Positions 45,876-58,517 of a stretch of DNA of 64,000 bases are shown here, in pieces. Source of the DNA: Pseudoduganella flava (GTDB lineage: Bacteria; Pseudomonadota; Gammaproteobacteria; Burkholderiales; Burkholderiaceae_D); assembly GCF_007830495.1 (NCBI RefSeq), contig NZ_VLKW01000006.1, positions 182,095 to 246,094 of the forward strand, in the 5' to 3' direction. The notes beneath the pieces are model-generated. The model was not told where the DNA came from and searched no databases. It saw nothing but the letters and a program-made list of their open reading frames with translations. Each line of letters begins with the position of its first letter. Position 1 is the stretch's first letter. The position numbers and the translations under genes were made by a program.

Positions 45876-46832
45876 ATGCCCGATCCGTCCCCGTACCTGT
45901 TCCCACCCGTCGCGCCGCAACGTAGCGGCATGCTGCCGGTCGACGAACTGCACACGATCTATTGGGAGGAGGTCGGCAATCCGCAAGGCATCCCCGTGAT
46001 CTTCCTGCATGGCGGTCCCGGTGCGGGCCTGTCGCCGCAGCACCGCCGTTTCTTCGATGCGCGCCACTACCGCGTGATCCTGTTCGACCAGCGCGGCGCC
46101 GGCAAGTCGACGCCGCTGGGCGAGACCCGCAACAACACGACCCAGCTCCTCGTCTCGGACATCGAACGGCTGCGCGAGCTGATGGGCATCGACAAGTGGC
46201 TCGTGTTCGGCGGTTCGTGGGGCTCTACGCTGGCGCTGGCCTATGGCGAGACGCATCCGGAGCGCTGCCTGGGCTTCGTCCTGCGCGGCATCTTCCTGTG
46301 CACGCCGCTGGAGATCGACTGGTTCATCGACGGCGCGCAGTGGTTCCACCCGGAGATCCACGAGGAGTTCGCGGCCGCCATTCCGGCCGACGAGCAGGGC
46401 GACCTGCTGCAGGCGTATTACAAGCGCATCATGGACGACGACCCGGCCGTCTACTGGCCCGCGGTGCGCGGCTGGAGCCGCTTCGAAGGGCGGCGCGTGT
46501 TCCTGCTGCCGCAACCGGACGAGCCGCCGTGCGACACGCTGGACCTGGGCCTCGGCCGCCTCGAGGCGCACTACATGGCGAACCTCGGCTTCTTCGAGGA
46601 AGACCAGCTGCTGAAGAACGTCGAGCGCATCGCCCACCTGCCGGCGGTCATCGTGCAGGGCCGCTACGACGTGATCTGCCCGCCGTTCACCGCATGGCGG
46701 CTGCACAAGCGCTGGCCGGGGTCCGTCGTGAAGATGGTGCCGGACGCGGGGCATGGCGCGATGGAGGCGGGGATCAGCCGGGAGCTGGTAGCGGCGACCG
46801 AACAGTTCCGCCGCTTCGGTAGATTTGAATAG
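45876..46832 (+). CDS. pip: Prolyl aminopeptidase
   Basis: The 318-residue alpha/beta-hydrolase removes N-terminal proline. It has HGGPGAGLSPQHRRFFD (oxyanion region, about 45-61), DQRGAGKS, the nucleophile in GGSWGSTLALAYGETHPE (Ser 114), the Asp in VQGRYDVICP and the His in PDAGHGAMEAG. Length and all motifs match the proteobacterial Pip family. It follows the deaminase-like gene closely. Confidence 0.95.
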   Translation: MPDPSPYLFPPVAPQRSGMLPVDELHTIYWEEVGNPQGIPVIFLHGGPGAGLSPQHRRFFDARHYRVILFDQRGAGKSTPLGETRNNTTQLLVSDIERLRELMGIDKWLVFGGSWGSTLALAYGETHPERCLGFVLRGIFLCTPLEIDWFIDGAQWFHPEIHEEFAAAIPADEQGDLLQAYYKRIMDDDPAVYWPAVRGWSRFEGRRVFLLPQPDEPPCDTLDLGLGRLEAHYMANLGFFEEDQLLKNVERIAHLPAVIVQGRYDVICPPFTAWRLHKRWPGSVVKMVPDAGHGAMEAGISRELVAATEQFRRFGRFE

Positions 46833-46974
46833 CGCGTAGGCCCGATAAAGTCGTCAGGGCAGGACGCCGCGGCGGCGCCATGGCGGCTTGCCCGGCCGCG
46901 CGCGCCCCTCGCGGGCTGTTACACTGGCGGCTGAAGCGGGCGCATCGTCCCGCGGGGACATTATCATCAATTCA

Positions 46975-47427
46975 ATGAACATTCAGCTGGGCGATATCGG
47001 CCACATCATTCAACTGGCGATCGCGCCGGTATTCCTGCTTAACGGCGTCTGCACGGCACTGATGGTGCTGATCAACCGGCTGGCGCGGATCATCGACCGG
47101 TCGCGGGTGCTCGAAGACCGCCTCGACGTTGCCTACAACGACAATTACCTGACCGAGCTGGACGTGCTGTACCGCCGCTCGCACCTGATCAACTACGCAA
47201 TCACGCTGGCGACCGCGTGCGGCCTGTTCGTCTGCCTCGTCATCGCGCTGCTGTTCATCGGCGATACGACCGAAGTCACGCTGGACAAATACATCGCCGG
47301 CCTGTTCGTCGCCTCCGTGATCAGCCTGATCGGCAGCTTCGGCTTCCTGCTGCGCGAGATCTTCATCGCTTCCGCGGCGATGCGCGCCATGCGCCACGTC
47401 CGCCTGTCACCCAAAACCAACGAGTAG
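46975..47427 (+). CDS. DUF2721 family membrane protein
   Basis: The 150-residue product has three hydrophobic helices (about 10-32, 74-95, 105-128) and the family's LINRLARIIDRSRVLEDRL segment after the first, followed by ELDVLYRRSHLINYAI. The DUF2721 family has no known function. Start chosen at ATG 46975, where the conserved N-terminus begins; there is no strong ribosome binding site and the frame is open further upstream. Confidence 0.8.
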   Translation: MNIQLGDIGHIIQLAIAPVFLLNGVCTALMVLINRLARIIDRSRVLEDRLDVAYNDNYLTELDVLYRRSHLINYAITLATACGLFVCLVIALLFIGDTTEVTLDKYIAGLFVASVISLIGSFGFLLREIFIASAAMRAMRHVRLSPKTNE

Positions 47428-47433
47428 TTTTCC

Positions 47434-47886
47434 ATGCATGATTATCAACGCCCCCCGACCCTGCACCGCTACGGCCCCCGCGACGAACTCGACCTGGCAC
47501 TGACCCAGGGCCAGTTCGTGCTGCGCCCGATGGCGGGCTTCCTCACGCTGTCGTTCTCGCAGGCGTGGGACCGCCAGCTGTTCGACCTGTTCGGCGCCGA
47601 CGCCTGCCTCGTCATCCACAACACGGAAGAATTCGGCGAGCGCATCCACCGTGCCGTACAACGCGCATTGCCCAACTGGGCCGGTATCGACGGTGCCGTC
47701 GAATACGGCAGCCGCGCGCGCCTGGGTGCCGCCTTCACGATGGGGACGCAGGATGCCGCGGAACAGGAATGGAAGTTCGCGTGGCGCCCGATGCATACGC
47801 AGGCGAGCCTGAACCCGGTCGTGATCCGGATCGGCAGCATCGAACAGTTCGCGGAAGTGCGGGCGAAGGACCACTACCCGGCGTGA
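47434..47886 (+). CDS. Hypothetical protein, 150 residues
   Basis: No family recognised. The product is soluble, without signal peptide, with charged and aromatic residues scattered through likely beta strands. It starts six bases after the DUF2721 gene, so both are probably one operon. Codon use fits the neighbours. Function unknown. Confidence 0.65.
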   Translation: MHDYQRPPTLHRYGPRDELDLALTQGQFVLRPMAGFLTLSFSQAWDRQLFDLFGADACLVIHNTEEFGERIHRAVQRALPNWAGIDGAVEYGSRARLGAAFTMGTQDAAEQEWKFAWRPMHTQASLNPVVIRIGSIEQFAEVRAKDHYPA

Positions 47887-47895
47887 TGCCGGCGT

Positions 47896-50651
<2,756 letters not shown>

Positions 50652-50664
50652 TACCGCTGAGCCT

Positions 50665-50695
50665 GTGTCCCCTGGTGCCAGGCACGAGAGGACAC
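50665..50695. repeat. GTGTCC hairpin 1 between fadH and ybaL
   Basis: GTGTCC and GGACAC arms surround a CTGGTGCCAGGCAC core. It lies 14 bases after the fadH stop and is imperfect. Confidence 0.7.
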
Positions 50696-50723
50696 GGCCT
50701 CAACTGCAAACACGCATGAGTTC

Positions 50724-50754
50724 GTGTCCCTTGGTGCCTGGCACCAGGGGACAC
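50724..50754. repeat. GTGTCC hairpin 2 between fadH and ybaL
   Basis: GTGTCCCTTGGTGCC pairs with GGCACCAGGGGACAC with one G-T type mismatch around a single T. The core GGTGCCTGGCACC is the same as in the hairpin at 36624. It lies 15 bases before the ybaL-like stop. Confidence 0.8.
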
Positions 50755-50768
50755 GGCCTCGGCCGTTG

Positions 50769-52472
50769 TCAGTGCTTGCCCGGCTCCCGGAACGTTTCGA
50801 GCACGTAGTCGCTGATGCCGTTGGCGAGTTCTTCTTCGCCGATGAATACCTTGCCGGCCTGCTCCTCGCGTAGCAGGTCCGCTTCTTCCTCGCTGTGCGT
50901 GCGCACGACGGTCTTGATGTTCGGATTCAGAGTGCGCGCCGTTTCGATCATCGCGCGGACGTGGAACGTGTCAGGTGTCGCGATCACCAGCATGCGCGCG
51001 TGCGCGATGTGGGCCTGGATCAGCACTGCCGGTTCGCCCGCATTGCCCGCGACGGCGGGGATGCCGGCGCGGCGCAGCTCGTCGACCTTTTCGCGGTTCT
51101 GTTCCGCGACGACATAATGGATGCCATTCGCGTTCAACGTCTGCGCGATGCGGCGCCCCACGCGGCCGTAGCCGACGAGGACGACCTGCCCGGCCAGCTT
51201 GCTGTGCGCCGTCGACATCGGCAGCTCCGCCAATGGGTCGGCAGGGCGGTCGAACTTCGCCGCCAGCAGCGGGTTGCGGCCGAGCCAGCGGCCCAGCGGG
51301 CCGGTGGCGGCGAACACGATCGGGTTGACGGCGATCGAGATGATCGCGCCCGCCAGGATCAGGCTCTGGCCGTCGTGCGGCATCAGCTTCAGCGAGATGC
51401 CCAGCGCGGCGAGGATGAACGAGAACTCGCCGATCTGCGCCAGGCTGGCCGACACCATCAGCGCCGTCTGCGCCGGATAGCGCAGCAGCACGACCAGCGC
51501 AAACGCGGCCAGCGACTTGCCGAACACGATGATCGCGACGACCGCCAGCAGCTGCAGCGGTTGTTCGACGATGATGGCCGGCTCGAACAGCATGCCGACG
51601 GAGACGAAGAACAGCACCGCGAACGCGTCGCGCAGCGGCAGCGATTCCTCGGCCGCGCGGTGCGCCAGCGCCGATTCGCGCAACACCATGCCGCCGAAGA
51701 AGGCGCCCAGCGCGAACGAGATGCCGAACAGTTTCGTCGACGCGTACGCGATGCCGACGGCCGCCGCGATCACGCACAAGGTGAACAGCTCGCGCGAGCC
51801 GGTGCGCGCCACCTGCCACAGGATCCACGGGAACAGCTTGCGGCCGACCAGCAGCATGAAGCCGACGAACAGCGCCACCTGGCCCAGCGTGATGGCCAGC
51901 GTCATCCAGATGCTGGCCGACGGATCGTGGCCTTCGGTCGCGCCGCCCAGCGACGGCGCCAGCGCCGGCAGCAGCACCAGCACGAGCACCGTCACGAGGT
52001 CCTCGACGACGAGCCAGCCCACCGCGATGCGGCCGTTGAACGAATCGAGGATGCCCCGTTCTTCGAGGGCGCGCAGCAGCACGACGGTGCTGGCCACGGA
52101 CAGCGCCAGGCCGAACACAAGCCCGCCGCCGATCGACCATCCCCACCAGTGCGCCAGCCCCATGCCCAGCGCCGTCGCCGCTGCGATCTGCAGCACCGCG
52201 CCCGGCAATGCCACCTTGCGCACTTCCCACAGGTCGTCCAGCGAGAAGTGCAGGCCCACGCCGAACATCATCAGCATCACGCCGATCTCGGCCAGCTGGC
52301 CGGCCAGCGCGGCGTCGGCGACGAAGCCGGGAGTCGTGGGGCCCAGCAGGATGCCGGCGGCGAGATAGCCCACCAGCGCGGGCAGTTTGAGGCGGGTGGC
52401 GAGGAAGCCGAAGACGAGGCCGAAGCCCAGGGCCGCGGCGATGGTGGTGATCAGGCTGACGTCATGGTGCAT
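50769..52472 (-). CDS. ybaL: YbaL-type monovalent cation:proton antiporter (Kef family)
   Basis: The 567-residue product has a CPA2 membrane domain of about 12 helices (to about 385), including GYLAAGILLGPTTPGF and VVEDLVTVLVLVLLPAL, then a TrkA-N/Rossmann domain (about 415-530) with VVLVGYGRVGRRIAQ. The order and length match E. coli YbaL (558) better than KefB/KefC (about 600). It should exchange K+ or Na+ for protons under control of nucleotide binding in the C-terminal domain. No kefG-like partner is present. Converges on fadH across two hairpins. Confidence 0.88.
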   Translation of the reverse strand: MHHDVSLITTIAAALGFGLVFGFLATRLKLPALVGYLAAGILLGPTTPGFVADAALAGQLAEIGVMLMMFGVGLHFSLDDLWEVRKVALPGAVLQIAAATALGMGLAHWWGWSIGGGLVFGLALSVASTVVLLRALEERGILDSFNGRIAVGWLVVEDLVTVLVLVLLPALAPSLGGATEGHDPSASIWMTLAITLGQVALFVGFMLLVGRKLFPWILWQVARTGSRELFTLCVIAAAVGIAYASTKLFGISFALGAFFGGMVLRESALAHRAAEESLPLRDAFAVLFFVSVGMLFEPAIIVEQPLQLLAVVAIIVFGKSLAAFALVVLLRYPAQTALMVSASLAQIGEFSFILAALGISLKLMPHDGQSLILAGAIISIAVNPIVFAATGPLGRWLGRNPLLAAKFDRPADPLAELPMSTAHSKLAGQVVLVGYGRVGRRIAQTLNANGIHYVVAEQNREKVDELRRAGIPAVAGNAGEPAVLIQAHIAHARMLVIATPDTFHVRAMIETARTLNPNIKTVVRTHSEEEADLLREEQAGKVFIGEEELANGISDYVLETFREPGKH

Positions 52473-52576
52473 GCAGGCGGGGTTCCTTTCAGTGTACGCT
52501 TATATTCGTTGGCGGGGGCGGCAACATGCCGTCCCGACAACGAGTATAAGCCGAACGCCCCGCCCGGCTCGCCGTT

Positions 52577-53710
52577 TTACAGCTCCGGTACCAGCTTTTG
52601 CACGACGACGCTGCCGATCGAATAGCCGGCGCCGAACGAGCAGATGACGCCGTAGGCGCCTTGCGGCAGGTCGTCCTGGTGCTTGTGGAAGGCGATGATG
52701 GAACCGGCCGACGACGTGTTCGCGTACGTGTCCAACACCACCGGCGCTTCGTCGGCCGTCGCGTCGCGGCCCAGGATCAGGCGGGCGATCAGCTGGTTCA
52801 TGTTCAGGTTCGCCTGGTGCAGCCAGTAGCGGTTGATCTGCTCGATCTGCAGGCCCGCGCTGGCGATCGAGTTCTTGATCATCTCGGCCGCCATCGGGCA
52901 CACGTCCTTGAACACCTTGCGGCCCTGCTGCTTGAACAGCTTGTCGGGCTGGCCCACGCCGGCTTCGTCGAAGCGGTTCATGAAGCCGAAGTTGTTGCGG
53001 ATATTGTTCGAGAACGACGTCTTCAGCTTCATGTCGAGAATCGCGAAGCGGTGCTCGGACACCGCCGTGTCGGCCGCCTCGATGACGATCGCCGTGCAGG
53101 CATCGCCGAAGATGAAGTGGCTGTCGCGGTCGCGGTAGTCCAGGTGGCCGCTGGTGATTTCCGGATTCAGTACCAGCACGGCGCGCGCCTGGCCCGTCTG
53201 CACGGCGGTGGCGCCGGTCTGGATGCCGAACGTCGCCGACGAACAGGCCACGTTCATGTCGAAACCGAAGCCGTCGATGCCCAGCGCCTGCTGCACCTCG
53301 ATCGCCATCGCCGGGTAGGCGCGCTGCATGTTCGAGCAGGCGACGATCACCATGTCGATGTCGGCCGGCGTGCGCTTGGCGCGGGCCAGCGCTTCCTTGG
53401 CCGCCGCGACGCAGATCTCGGCCTGCAGCGACAGTTCCTCGTTGGCCCGCTCGGGAATGCGCGGCATCATCCGCGCCGGGTCGAGGATGCCTTCCTTGTC
53501 CATCACATAGCGGGATTTGATGCCGGATGCCTTTTCGATGAAGCCGGCGGACGACGGCTCCAGCGCCGTGACCGTGCCGGCCGCGATGCCTTCCGCGTTG
53601 GCGGCGTTGAAGCGCTCGACGTAGGCATTGAAGCTGTCGACCAGTTCCTCGTTGGTGATCGTGTGCGGAGGCGTGAAGAGTCCGGTACCGCTGATGACGG
53701 CTTGTTTCAT
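52577..53710 (-). CDS. Beta-ketoacyl-ACP synthase III-like protein
   Basis: The 377-residue product is a thiolase-fold KAS III (FabH-like) with the catalytic triad: Cys 156 in [10 protein letters not shown], His in [12 protein letters not shown] and Asn in NTSSAGSI. It is about 50 residues longer than housekeeping FabH (317) because of an insert near 30-90, the form seen in a separate group of betaproteobacterial synthases. The SKYSSAG-type end [13 protein letters not shown] is intact. It may prime a specialised fatty acid or lipid; no other such genes are adjacent. ATG at 53710. Confidence 0.87.
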   Translation of the reverse strand: MKQAVISGTGLFTPPHTITNEELVDSFNAYVERFNAANAEGIAAGTVTALEPSSAGFIEKASGIKSRYVMDKEGILDPARMMPRIPERANEELSLQAEICVAAAKEALARAKRTPADIDMVIVACSNMQRAYPAMAIEVQQALGIDGFGFDMNVACSSATFGIQTGATAVQTGQARAVLVLNPEITSGHLDYRDRDSHFIFGDACTAIVIEAADTAVSEHRFAILDMKLKTSFSNNIRNNFGFMNRFDEAGVGQPDKLFKQQGRKVFKDVCPMAAEMIKNSIASAGLQIEQINRYWLHQANLNMNQLIARLILGRDATADEAPVVLDTYANTSSAGSIIAFHKHQDDLPQGAYGVICSFGAGYSIGSVVVQKLVPEL

Positions 53711-53866
53711 GTGCAAACTTTCGAATTCGTTAATAGGCAGCAGCAGGCAGCAGCAGTGCGACAGCGCCAGTACGGCGCAGATTTTACCTTAACGAACGCG
53801 ACAGAAGCGGTAGAGGAAGGCCCCCAAAGTGTTGCCCGAGGCGGCTTGGCCTTGGCGGGCAAACGC

Positions 53867-55309
53867 TTATTTGGCGGCCGGCGCGGCAGCCTGCCCGATC
53901 GTCGACGCGGCCTTGGCCTTCTGCACGGGCAAGCCCTTCAGGTGGTTCAGCGCTTGCGCGAGCTGGAAGTCGTCGGCACTGCCGTATTCGAGGGGCTTGC
54001 GCTGCTTTTCCAGCGCCAGGATGCGCATCTGCTCTTCGAGCTCGTCGCGTTTTTCCTTGCTGGCTTCCGCCTCGCGGTCGTTGGACAGGTGCTTTTCCAG
54101 ATCTGCCTCGCGCATGCGCAGCGCATTCAGGCCGTCGCCGTCGGCGTATTCGTTGACCGGCACGTCCGGCGTGATGCCCTTGGCCTGGATCGAGCGGCCG
54201 TGCGGCGTGTAGTAGCGTGCCGTCGTCAGTTTCAGGGCCGTATCGGCCGTCAGCTGGCGGATCGTCTGCACGGAACCCTTGCCGAACGTCTGGCTGCCGA
54301 TGATCGTCGCGCGCTTGTAGTCCTGCAGCGCACCGGCGACGATCTCCGAGGCGGAGGCCGAGCCGGTATTGACGAGCACCGCGAGCGGCACGCGCTTCAC
54401 CGCTTCCGGCAGGCGCGCTAGCGCATCGCTGTCGCTGCGCAGCGAGTAGTACTCGGGGCGGGCATAGTAGATCTGCTTCGAGTCGGGCAGCTGGCCGTTG
54501 GTGGACACCACCGGCGTATCCTTCGGCAGGAACGCGGCGGCCACGCCGATCGCGCCTTGCAGCACACCGCCCGGGTCGTTGCGCAGGTCGAGCACCATGC
54601 CCTTCAGGTTCGGATCCTGGCGGTACAGCTCCGTGATCTTCGCGGCCAGGTCGTCCACCGTCGGTTCCTGGAACTGCGCCACGCGCAGCCATGCATAACC
54701 CGGCTCGACGATCTTGCCCTTGATGCTCTTCTGGTGAATTTCCTCGCGCACCAGGCTGAACGTGAGCGGCTGCGGCTCATCCTTGCGCAGCACCGTCAAC
54801 GTCACCTTGCTGTGCGGCTCGCCGCGCATGCGCTTCACCGACTCGTCCAGCGACAGGCCTTTCAGCGGCGTCGTATCGAGGCGGGTGATCAGGTCGCCGG
54901 CCTTGATGCCTGCGCGGTAGGCGGGCGAGTCCTCGATCGGCGCGACGATCTTGATGTAGCCTTCGTCGCTCTGGGCGATCTCGATGCCCAGGCCCACGAA
55001 GCGGCCTTGCGAGCCTTCGCGCAATTCCGCATATGCTTTCTTGTCGAGGTAGGCCGAGTGCGGGTCGAGCGACGCGACCATGCCGGAGATGGCTTCGGTC
55101 AGCAGTTTCTTGTCCTCGACCTGCTCGACGTAATCGGATTTGATGAGGCCGTACACATCGGCCAGCTGGCGCAACTCTTCCAGGGGCAGCGCAGGTTCCG
55201 CGTTGCGCTGCGCCAGCGCGGAGAACTGCAATGAAACGGCAATGCCGGCGACGACGCCCAAGCCGACAAGCCCGCCGTTCTTGATGCTCTTTCTGAAATT
55301 CTTGGCCAT
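53867..55309 (-). CDS. ctpA: Carboxy-terminal processing peptidase (S41)
   Basis: The 480-residue product has an N-terminal signal/anchor (about 12-35), a helical region, a PDZ domain (about 95-180: GRFVGLGIEIAQ...SPAYRAGIKAGDLITRLDTTPLKGLSLDESVKRMRG) and the S41 protease core with LDLRNDPGG, the catalytic Ser in NTGSASASEIVAGALQ, and Lys in SQTFGKGSVQ. It is a Ser-Lys protease that trims or degrades periplasmic proteins. The C-terminal tail is charged and Ala-rich. Start at ATG 55309; a GTG four codons upstream is possible. Confidence 0.93.
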   Translation of the reverse strand: MAKNFRKSIKNGGLVGLGVVAGIAVSLQFSALAQRNAEPALPLEELRQLADVYGLIKSDYVEQVEDKKLLTEAISGMVASLDPHSAYLDKKAYAELREGSQGRFVGLGIEIAQSDEGYIKIVAPIEDSPAYRAGIKAGDLITRLDTTPLKGLSLDESVKRMRGEPHSKVTLTVLRKDEPQPLTFSLVREEIHQKSIKGKIVEPGYAWLRVAQFQEPTVDDLAAKITELYRQDPNLKGMVLDLRNDPGGVLQGAIGVAAAFLPKDTPVVSTNGQLPDSKQIYYARPEYYSLRSDSDALARLPEAVKRVPLAVLVNTGSASASEIVAGALQDYKRATIIGSQTFGKGSVQTIRQLTADTALKLTTARYYTPHGRSIQAKGITPDVPVNEYADGDGLNALRMREADLEKHLSNDREAEASKEKRDELEEQMRILALEKQRKPLEYGSADDFQLAQALNHLKGLPVQKAKAASTIGQAAAPAAK

Positions 55310-55609
55310 GTTCTTGCCCACGCTGTTGCCGGCATTGTTGCCGACGTTGTTACTCGTCCATGCTGGCGCTCACTCGACCGCCGTCGGTTCAGTATAAACC
55401 TGATCGTCGACGGATGTGGGGGTCCGGATGTGCGGCGCCGCGGCTTTACCACGTTTTACGTTACGCCCTGATCGGCCCGCCAATATTGCGGGATTTTGTA
55501 GACATGTATGCCTCACGTTAATGAGCGTAAGTAAATGTAAGAAAGGCGGAACGCACCGGTATCAGGTCCTACACTGGGTTTGTATTTCTCTCTACCCTGA
55601 AGTGGTTTT
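55310..55609. other. Intergenic region between ctpA and the Gly-rich protein gene
   Basis: A 340-bp divergent region. It must contain promoters for both genes. I see TTACGTTACGCC-type and AT-rich stretches but no clear consensus promoter, no tRNA and no convincing small gene. The open frame that continues from here into the next gene has no ribosome binding site and reads through the terminator, so I leave it out. Confidence 0.4.
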
Positions 55610-55639
55610 AGCCAGCGCCCCAAGCGCTGGCTTTTTTTT
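55610..55639 (+). terminator. Strong terminator hairpin directly before a start codon
   Basis: AGCCAGCGC pairs with GCGCTGGCT around CCCAA and is followed by eight T residues. It points along the plus strand and ends only 13 bases before the ATG of the Gly-rich periplasmic protein gene, so it could end a short upstream RNA or attenuate that gene. Confidence 0.85.
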
Positions 55640-55652
55640 GCACGGAGCATTC

Positions 55653-56216
55653 ATGAACGTATTCAAGAGGAGCGCGGCCGCGGTGGCCGCCGCGCTGTTG
55701 TTGGCCGGGCCCGCGCTGGCGCTGCCGATGATGGAGATGCGCGCGCAGGACCTGCTGATGATGGCGCCGGACCTGAAGCAGGCGCTGAAGCTGACCCCGA
55801 ACCAGGCCACGCTGTGGAGCCAGACCGAGAGCCGCACCCGCACGCTGCTGCGCGAACGCCAGTCGCGCGAAGAGAAGCTGCAGGCGGCCACGTTGCAGGC
55901 ATTGCAGGGCAAGGACGTCGAGCTGCGCGAACTGACCGCCGCGCTGGATGCCGAAAGCCGCGCCAATGCGGCCGAGGAGCAGCAGCTGCGCGAGTGGTGG
56001 CTGACGGTGAACGATGCGCTCGACGATACCCAGCGCCGCGCCGTGGCCGTGTTCCTGGCCGAACAGTTGCAGCGCAAGCCCGAAGGGCCGGGCGGCAGCG
56101 GCGGGCCGGCGCGCGGTGAAGGCGGCGAAGGCCGCGGCGGCCATCGCGGCGGTCCGGGTGGCGGCATGGGCGGCGGCGCAGGCGGTGGCAAGGGCGGCAT
56201 CAACATCGGGCTGTAA
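55653..56216 (+). CDS. Periplasmic Spy/CpxP-like protein with Gly-rich tail
   Basis: The 187-residue product has a signal peptide (to about residue 24, ending ALALP), a helical region rich in Gln, Glu and Arg (about 35-140) with LKLTPNQATLWSQTESRTRTLLRERQ resembling the LTxxQ repeats of Spy/CpxP/heavy-metal-sensor proteins, and a disordered Gly/Arg tail from about 145. A chaperone or stress-sensing role is plausible by analogy only. GGAG lies five bases before the ATG, just after an intrinsic terminator. Confidence 0.72.
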   Translation: MNVFKRSAAAVAAALLLAGPALALPMMEMRAQDLLMMAPDLKQALKLTPNQATLWSQTESRTRTLLRERQSREEKLQAATLQALQGKDVELRELTAALDAESRANAAEEQQLREWWLTVNDALDDTQRRAVAVFLAEQLQRKPEGPGGSGGPARGEGGEGRGGHRGGPGGGMGGGAGGGKGGINIGL

Positions 56217-56430
56217 GGCCGGGCGATGCTTGCGTAGCGTCGTGTATCGCAAAGTATCGAAAAGTAAAAAGCCCGGGCGGGTGACCGCGCCCGGGGGCGG
56301 CGAGGGTGCGCCGTCCAGCTTCCTCGTGTACGCTAGCGGGCTGGCGCCGGCGCACGGGCGCATGCGCCAGCTTCCGCAACCCGGGTCCAGCCCCACAAGG
56401 GCGATCACCCCATTTCGAGAAAGTGGCAAC

Positions 56431-58464
56431 GTGAAACGACATCTCCTCTCCACCCTGACGATTGCGCTGTGCGCCGGCTTTGCCACCGCGGGACACGCGG
56501 CATCGGCCGCCCCGGTTTCCGGCATCGACACCCAGTACATCGACCCAAGCGTACGGCCGCAGGACGACTTCTTCGTGCACCTGAACGGCCAGTGGCTGAA
56601 GACGGCCGAGATCCCGGCCGACAAGTCGAGCTGGGGCTCGTTCGCCAAGCTGCGTGACGACACGCTGCCGCAGCTGCGCGGCATCATCGAAGATCTGGGC
56701 AAGGGCAAGCGGCTGCAGGGCGACGAGCAGAAGATCGCCGACCTGTACGCCAGCTACATGGACGAGAAGAAGCTGGACAAGCTGGGCGCCAAGCCGCTGG
56801 CCGGCGAACTGGCGCGCATCGCCGCGCTGAAGGACAAGGGCGAGCTCCCCGCGCTGGTCGCCCACCTGACGCGCATCGGCGTATCGGTGCCGTACAGCGT
56901 GCGCGTGTCGCAGGATGCGCGCGCGTCGACCCGCTACGCCGCCTACGTGGCGCAGAGCGGCCTCGGTCTGCCCGACCGCGACTACTACCTGAAGAAGGAC
57001 GACGCCAAGCTGGCCGACGCGCTGGCGAAGTACGAGCTGCACGTGGCGAAGGTGCTGACCCTGGCCGGCGCCAAGGATGCGGCCGCGCAGGCGAAGAGCA
57101 TCGTCGCGCTGGAAACCGCACTGGCGCAGGCGCAGTGGACGAAGGTCGAGAACCGCGACCCCGTCAAGCGCTACAACAAGACCGACATCGCCAAGCTGGC
57201 CGAACTGGCGCCGGGCTATGACTGGCAGGGCGCGCTGGCCGCCGCCGGCATCGCCGGCAAGACGGACTATGCGATCGTTATGCAGCCAAGCTACCTGCAA
57301 GGCTTCGTCAAGGCCGTCAACGACACGGACCTGGCAACGTGGAAGTCGTATTTCACGTGGCAGCTGCTGCGCGATGCGTCGCCTTACCTCTCGAAGCCGT
57401 TCGCCGATGCGCACTTCGCGTTCTACGGCACCGTGCTGACGGGCGTGACGGAACAGCCGCCGCGCTGGAAGCGGGGCGTCGGCGTCGTCGAAGGGGCGAT
57501 CGGCGAAGGCCTGGGCAAGCTGTACGTGGCGAAGTACTTCCCGGCCGACCGCAAGGCGCGCATGGAGCAGCTGGTGCGGAACCTGATGGCCGCCTACAAG
57601 CAGAGCATCGACACGCTCGACTGGATGAGCCCCGAGACGAAGAAGGAAGCGCAAGCCAAGCTGGCCAAGTTCACGCCGAAGATCGGCTACCCCGACAAGT
57701 GGCGCGATTACAGCAAGCTGAAAGTCGCACGCGGTGACCTGATCGGCAGCTTGCGCAACGCGTCCGTGTTCGACTACGACCGCAACATCGCCAAGCTGGG
57801 CCAGCCGATCGACCGCACCGAGTGGGGCATGACGCCGCAGACCGTGAACGCCTACTATCGCTCGACGACGAACGAGATCGTGTTCCCGGCCGCGATCCTG
57901 CAGCCGCCGTTCTTCGATGCGAAGGCGGACGACGCCGTCAACTACGGCGCGATCGGCGCCGTGATCGGCCACGAGATCAGCCACGGCTTCGACGACTCGG
58001 GCAGCCAGTCCGACGGCGACGGCAACCTGCGCAACTGGTGGACGGACCAGGACCGCGCCAACTTCAAGGCAAAGACGGACCGCCTCGTTGCGCAGTACGA
58101 TTCGTACAGCCCGCTGCCGGGCTACCACGTCAACGGCAAGCTGACCCTGGGCGAGAACATCGCCGACAACTCCGGCCTGGCGATCGCGTACAAGGCGTAT
58201 AAGATCGCGCTGAACGGCCAGCCGGCCCCGGTGATCGACGGCCTGACGGGCGAGCAGCGCTTCTACATGGGCTTTGGCCAGGTGTGGCGTTCGAAGATGC
58301 GCGAATCGCAGCAGATCGTGCAGGTGAAGACGGACCCGCACTCGCCGGGCCAGTTCCGCGCCAACGGCACCGTCGTCAACCAGCCCGGCTTCTATGAAGC
58401 GTTCGGCGTGAAGGAAGGCGACAAGCTGTATCTGAAGCCGGAAGAGCGCGTGATCATCTGGTAA
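56431..58464 (+). CDS. M13 family metallopeptidase (copy 1)
   Basis: The 677-residue product is a neprilysin/PepO-type zinc endopeptidase with a signal peptide (KRHLLSTLTIALCAGFATAGHA). The zinc site is HEISH in VIGHEISHGFDD; the third ligand is Glu in LGENIADNSGL; NAYYRSTTNEIVFPAAILQPPFF binds substrate, and the conserved C-terminus ERVIIW is present. It should act in the periplasm or outside on peptides. The GTG start at 56431 follows GAGAAAG. A close paralogue follows after a terminator. Confidence 0.93.
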   Translation: MKRHLLSTLTIALCAGFATAGHAASAAPVSGIDTQYIDPSVRPQDDFFVHLNGQWLKTAEIPADKSSWGSFAKLRDDTLPQLRGIIEDLGKGKRLQGDEQKIADLYASYMDEKKLDKLGAKPLAGELARIAALKDKGELPALVAHLTRIGVSVPYSVRVSQDARASTRYAAYVAQSGLGLPDRDYYLKKDDAKLADALAKYELHVAKVLTLAGAKDAAAQAKSIVALETALAQAQWTKVENRDPVKRYNKTDIAKLAELAPGYDWQGALAAAGIAGKTDYAIVMQPSYLQGFVKAVNDTDLATWKSYFTWQLLRDASPYLSKPFADAHFAFYGTVLTGVTEQPPRWKRGVGVVEGAIGEGLGKLYVAKYFPADRKARMEQLVRNLMAAYKQSIDTLDWMSPETKKEAQAKLAKFTPKIGYPDKWRDYSKLKVARGDLIGSLRNASVFDYDRNIAKLGQPIDRTEWGMTPQTVNAYYRSTTNEIVFPAAILQPPFFDAKADDAVNYGAIGAVIGHEISHGFDDSGSQSDGDGNLRNWWTDQDRANFKAKTDRLVAQYDSYSPLPGYHVNGKLTLGENIADNSGLAIAYKAYKIALNGQPAPVIDGLTGEQRFYMGFGQVWRSKMRESQQIVQVKTDPHSPGQFRANGTVVNQPGFYEAFGVKEGDKLYLKPEERVIIW

Positions 58465-58490
58465 CGCAGTTGGCCAGCGCCGCCGCAGGC

Positions 58491-58517
58491 AAAAAGACCA
58501 CACTGCGTGGTCTTTTT
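58491..58517 (+). terminator. Terminator after M13 peptidase copy 1
   Basis: AAAAAGACCAC pairs with GTGGTCTTTTT around a five-base loop, with T residues after it. Confidence 0.92.

Noticed and set aside
55416..55652. N-terminal extension of the Gly-rich periplasmic protein
   Set aside because: It would run through an intrinsic terminator and hide the signal peptide; the ATG at 55653 has a good ribosome binding site.
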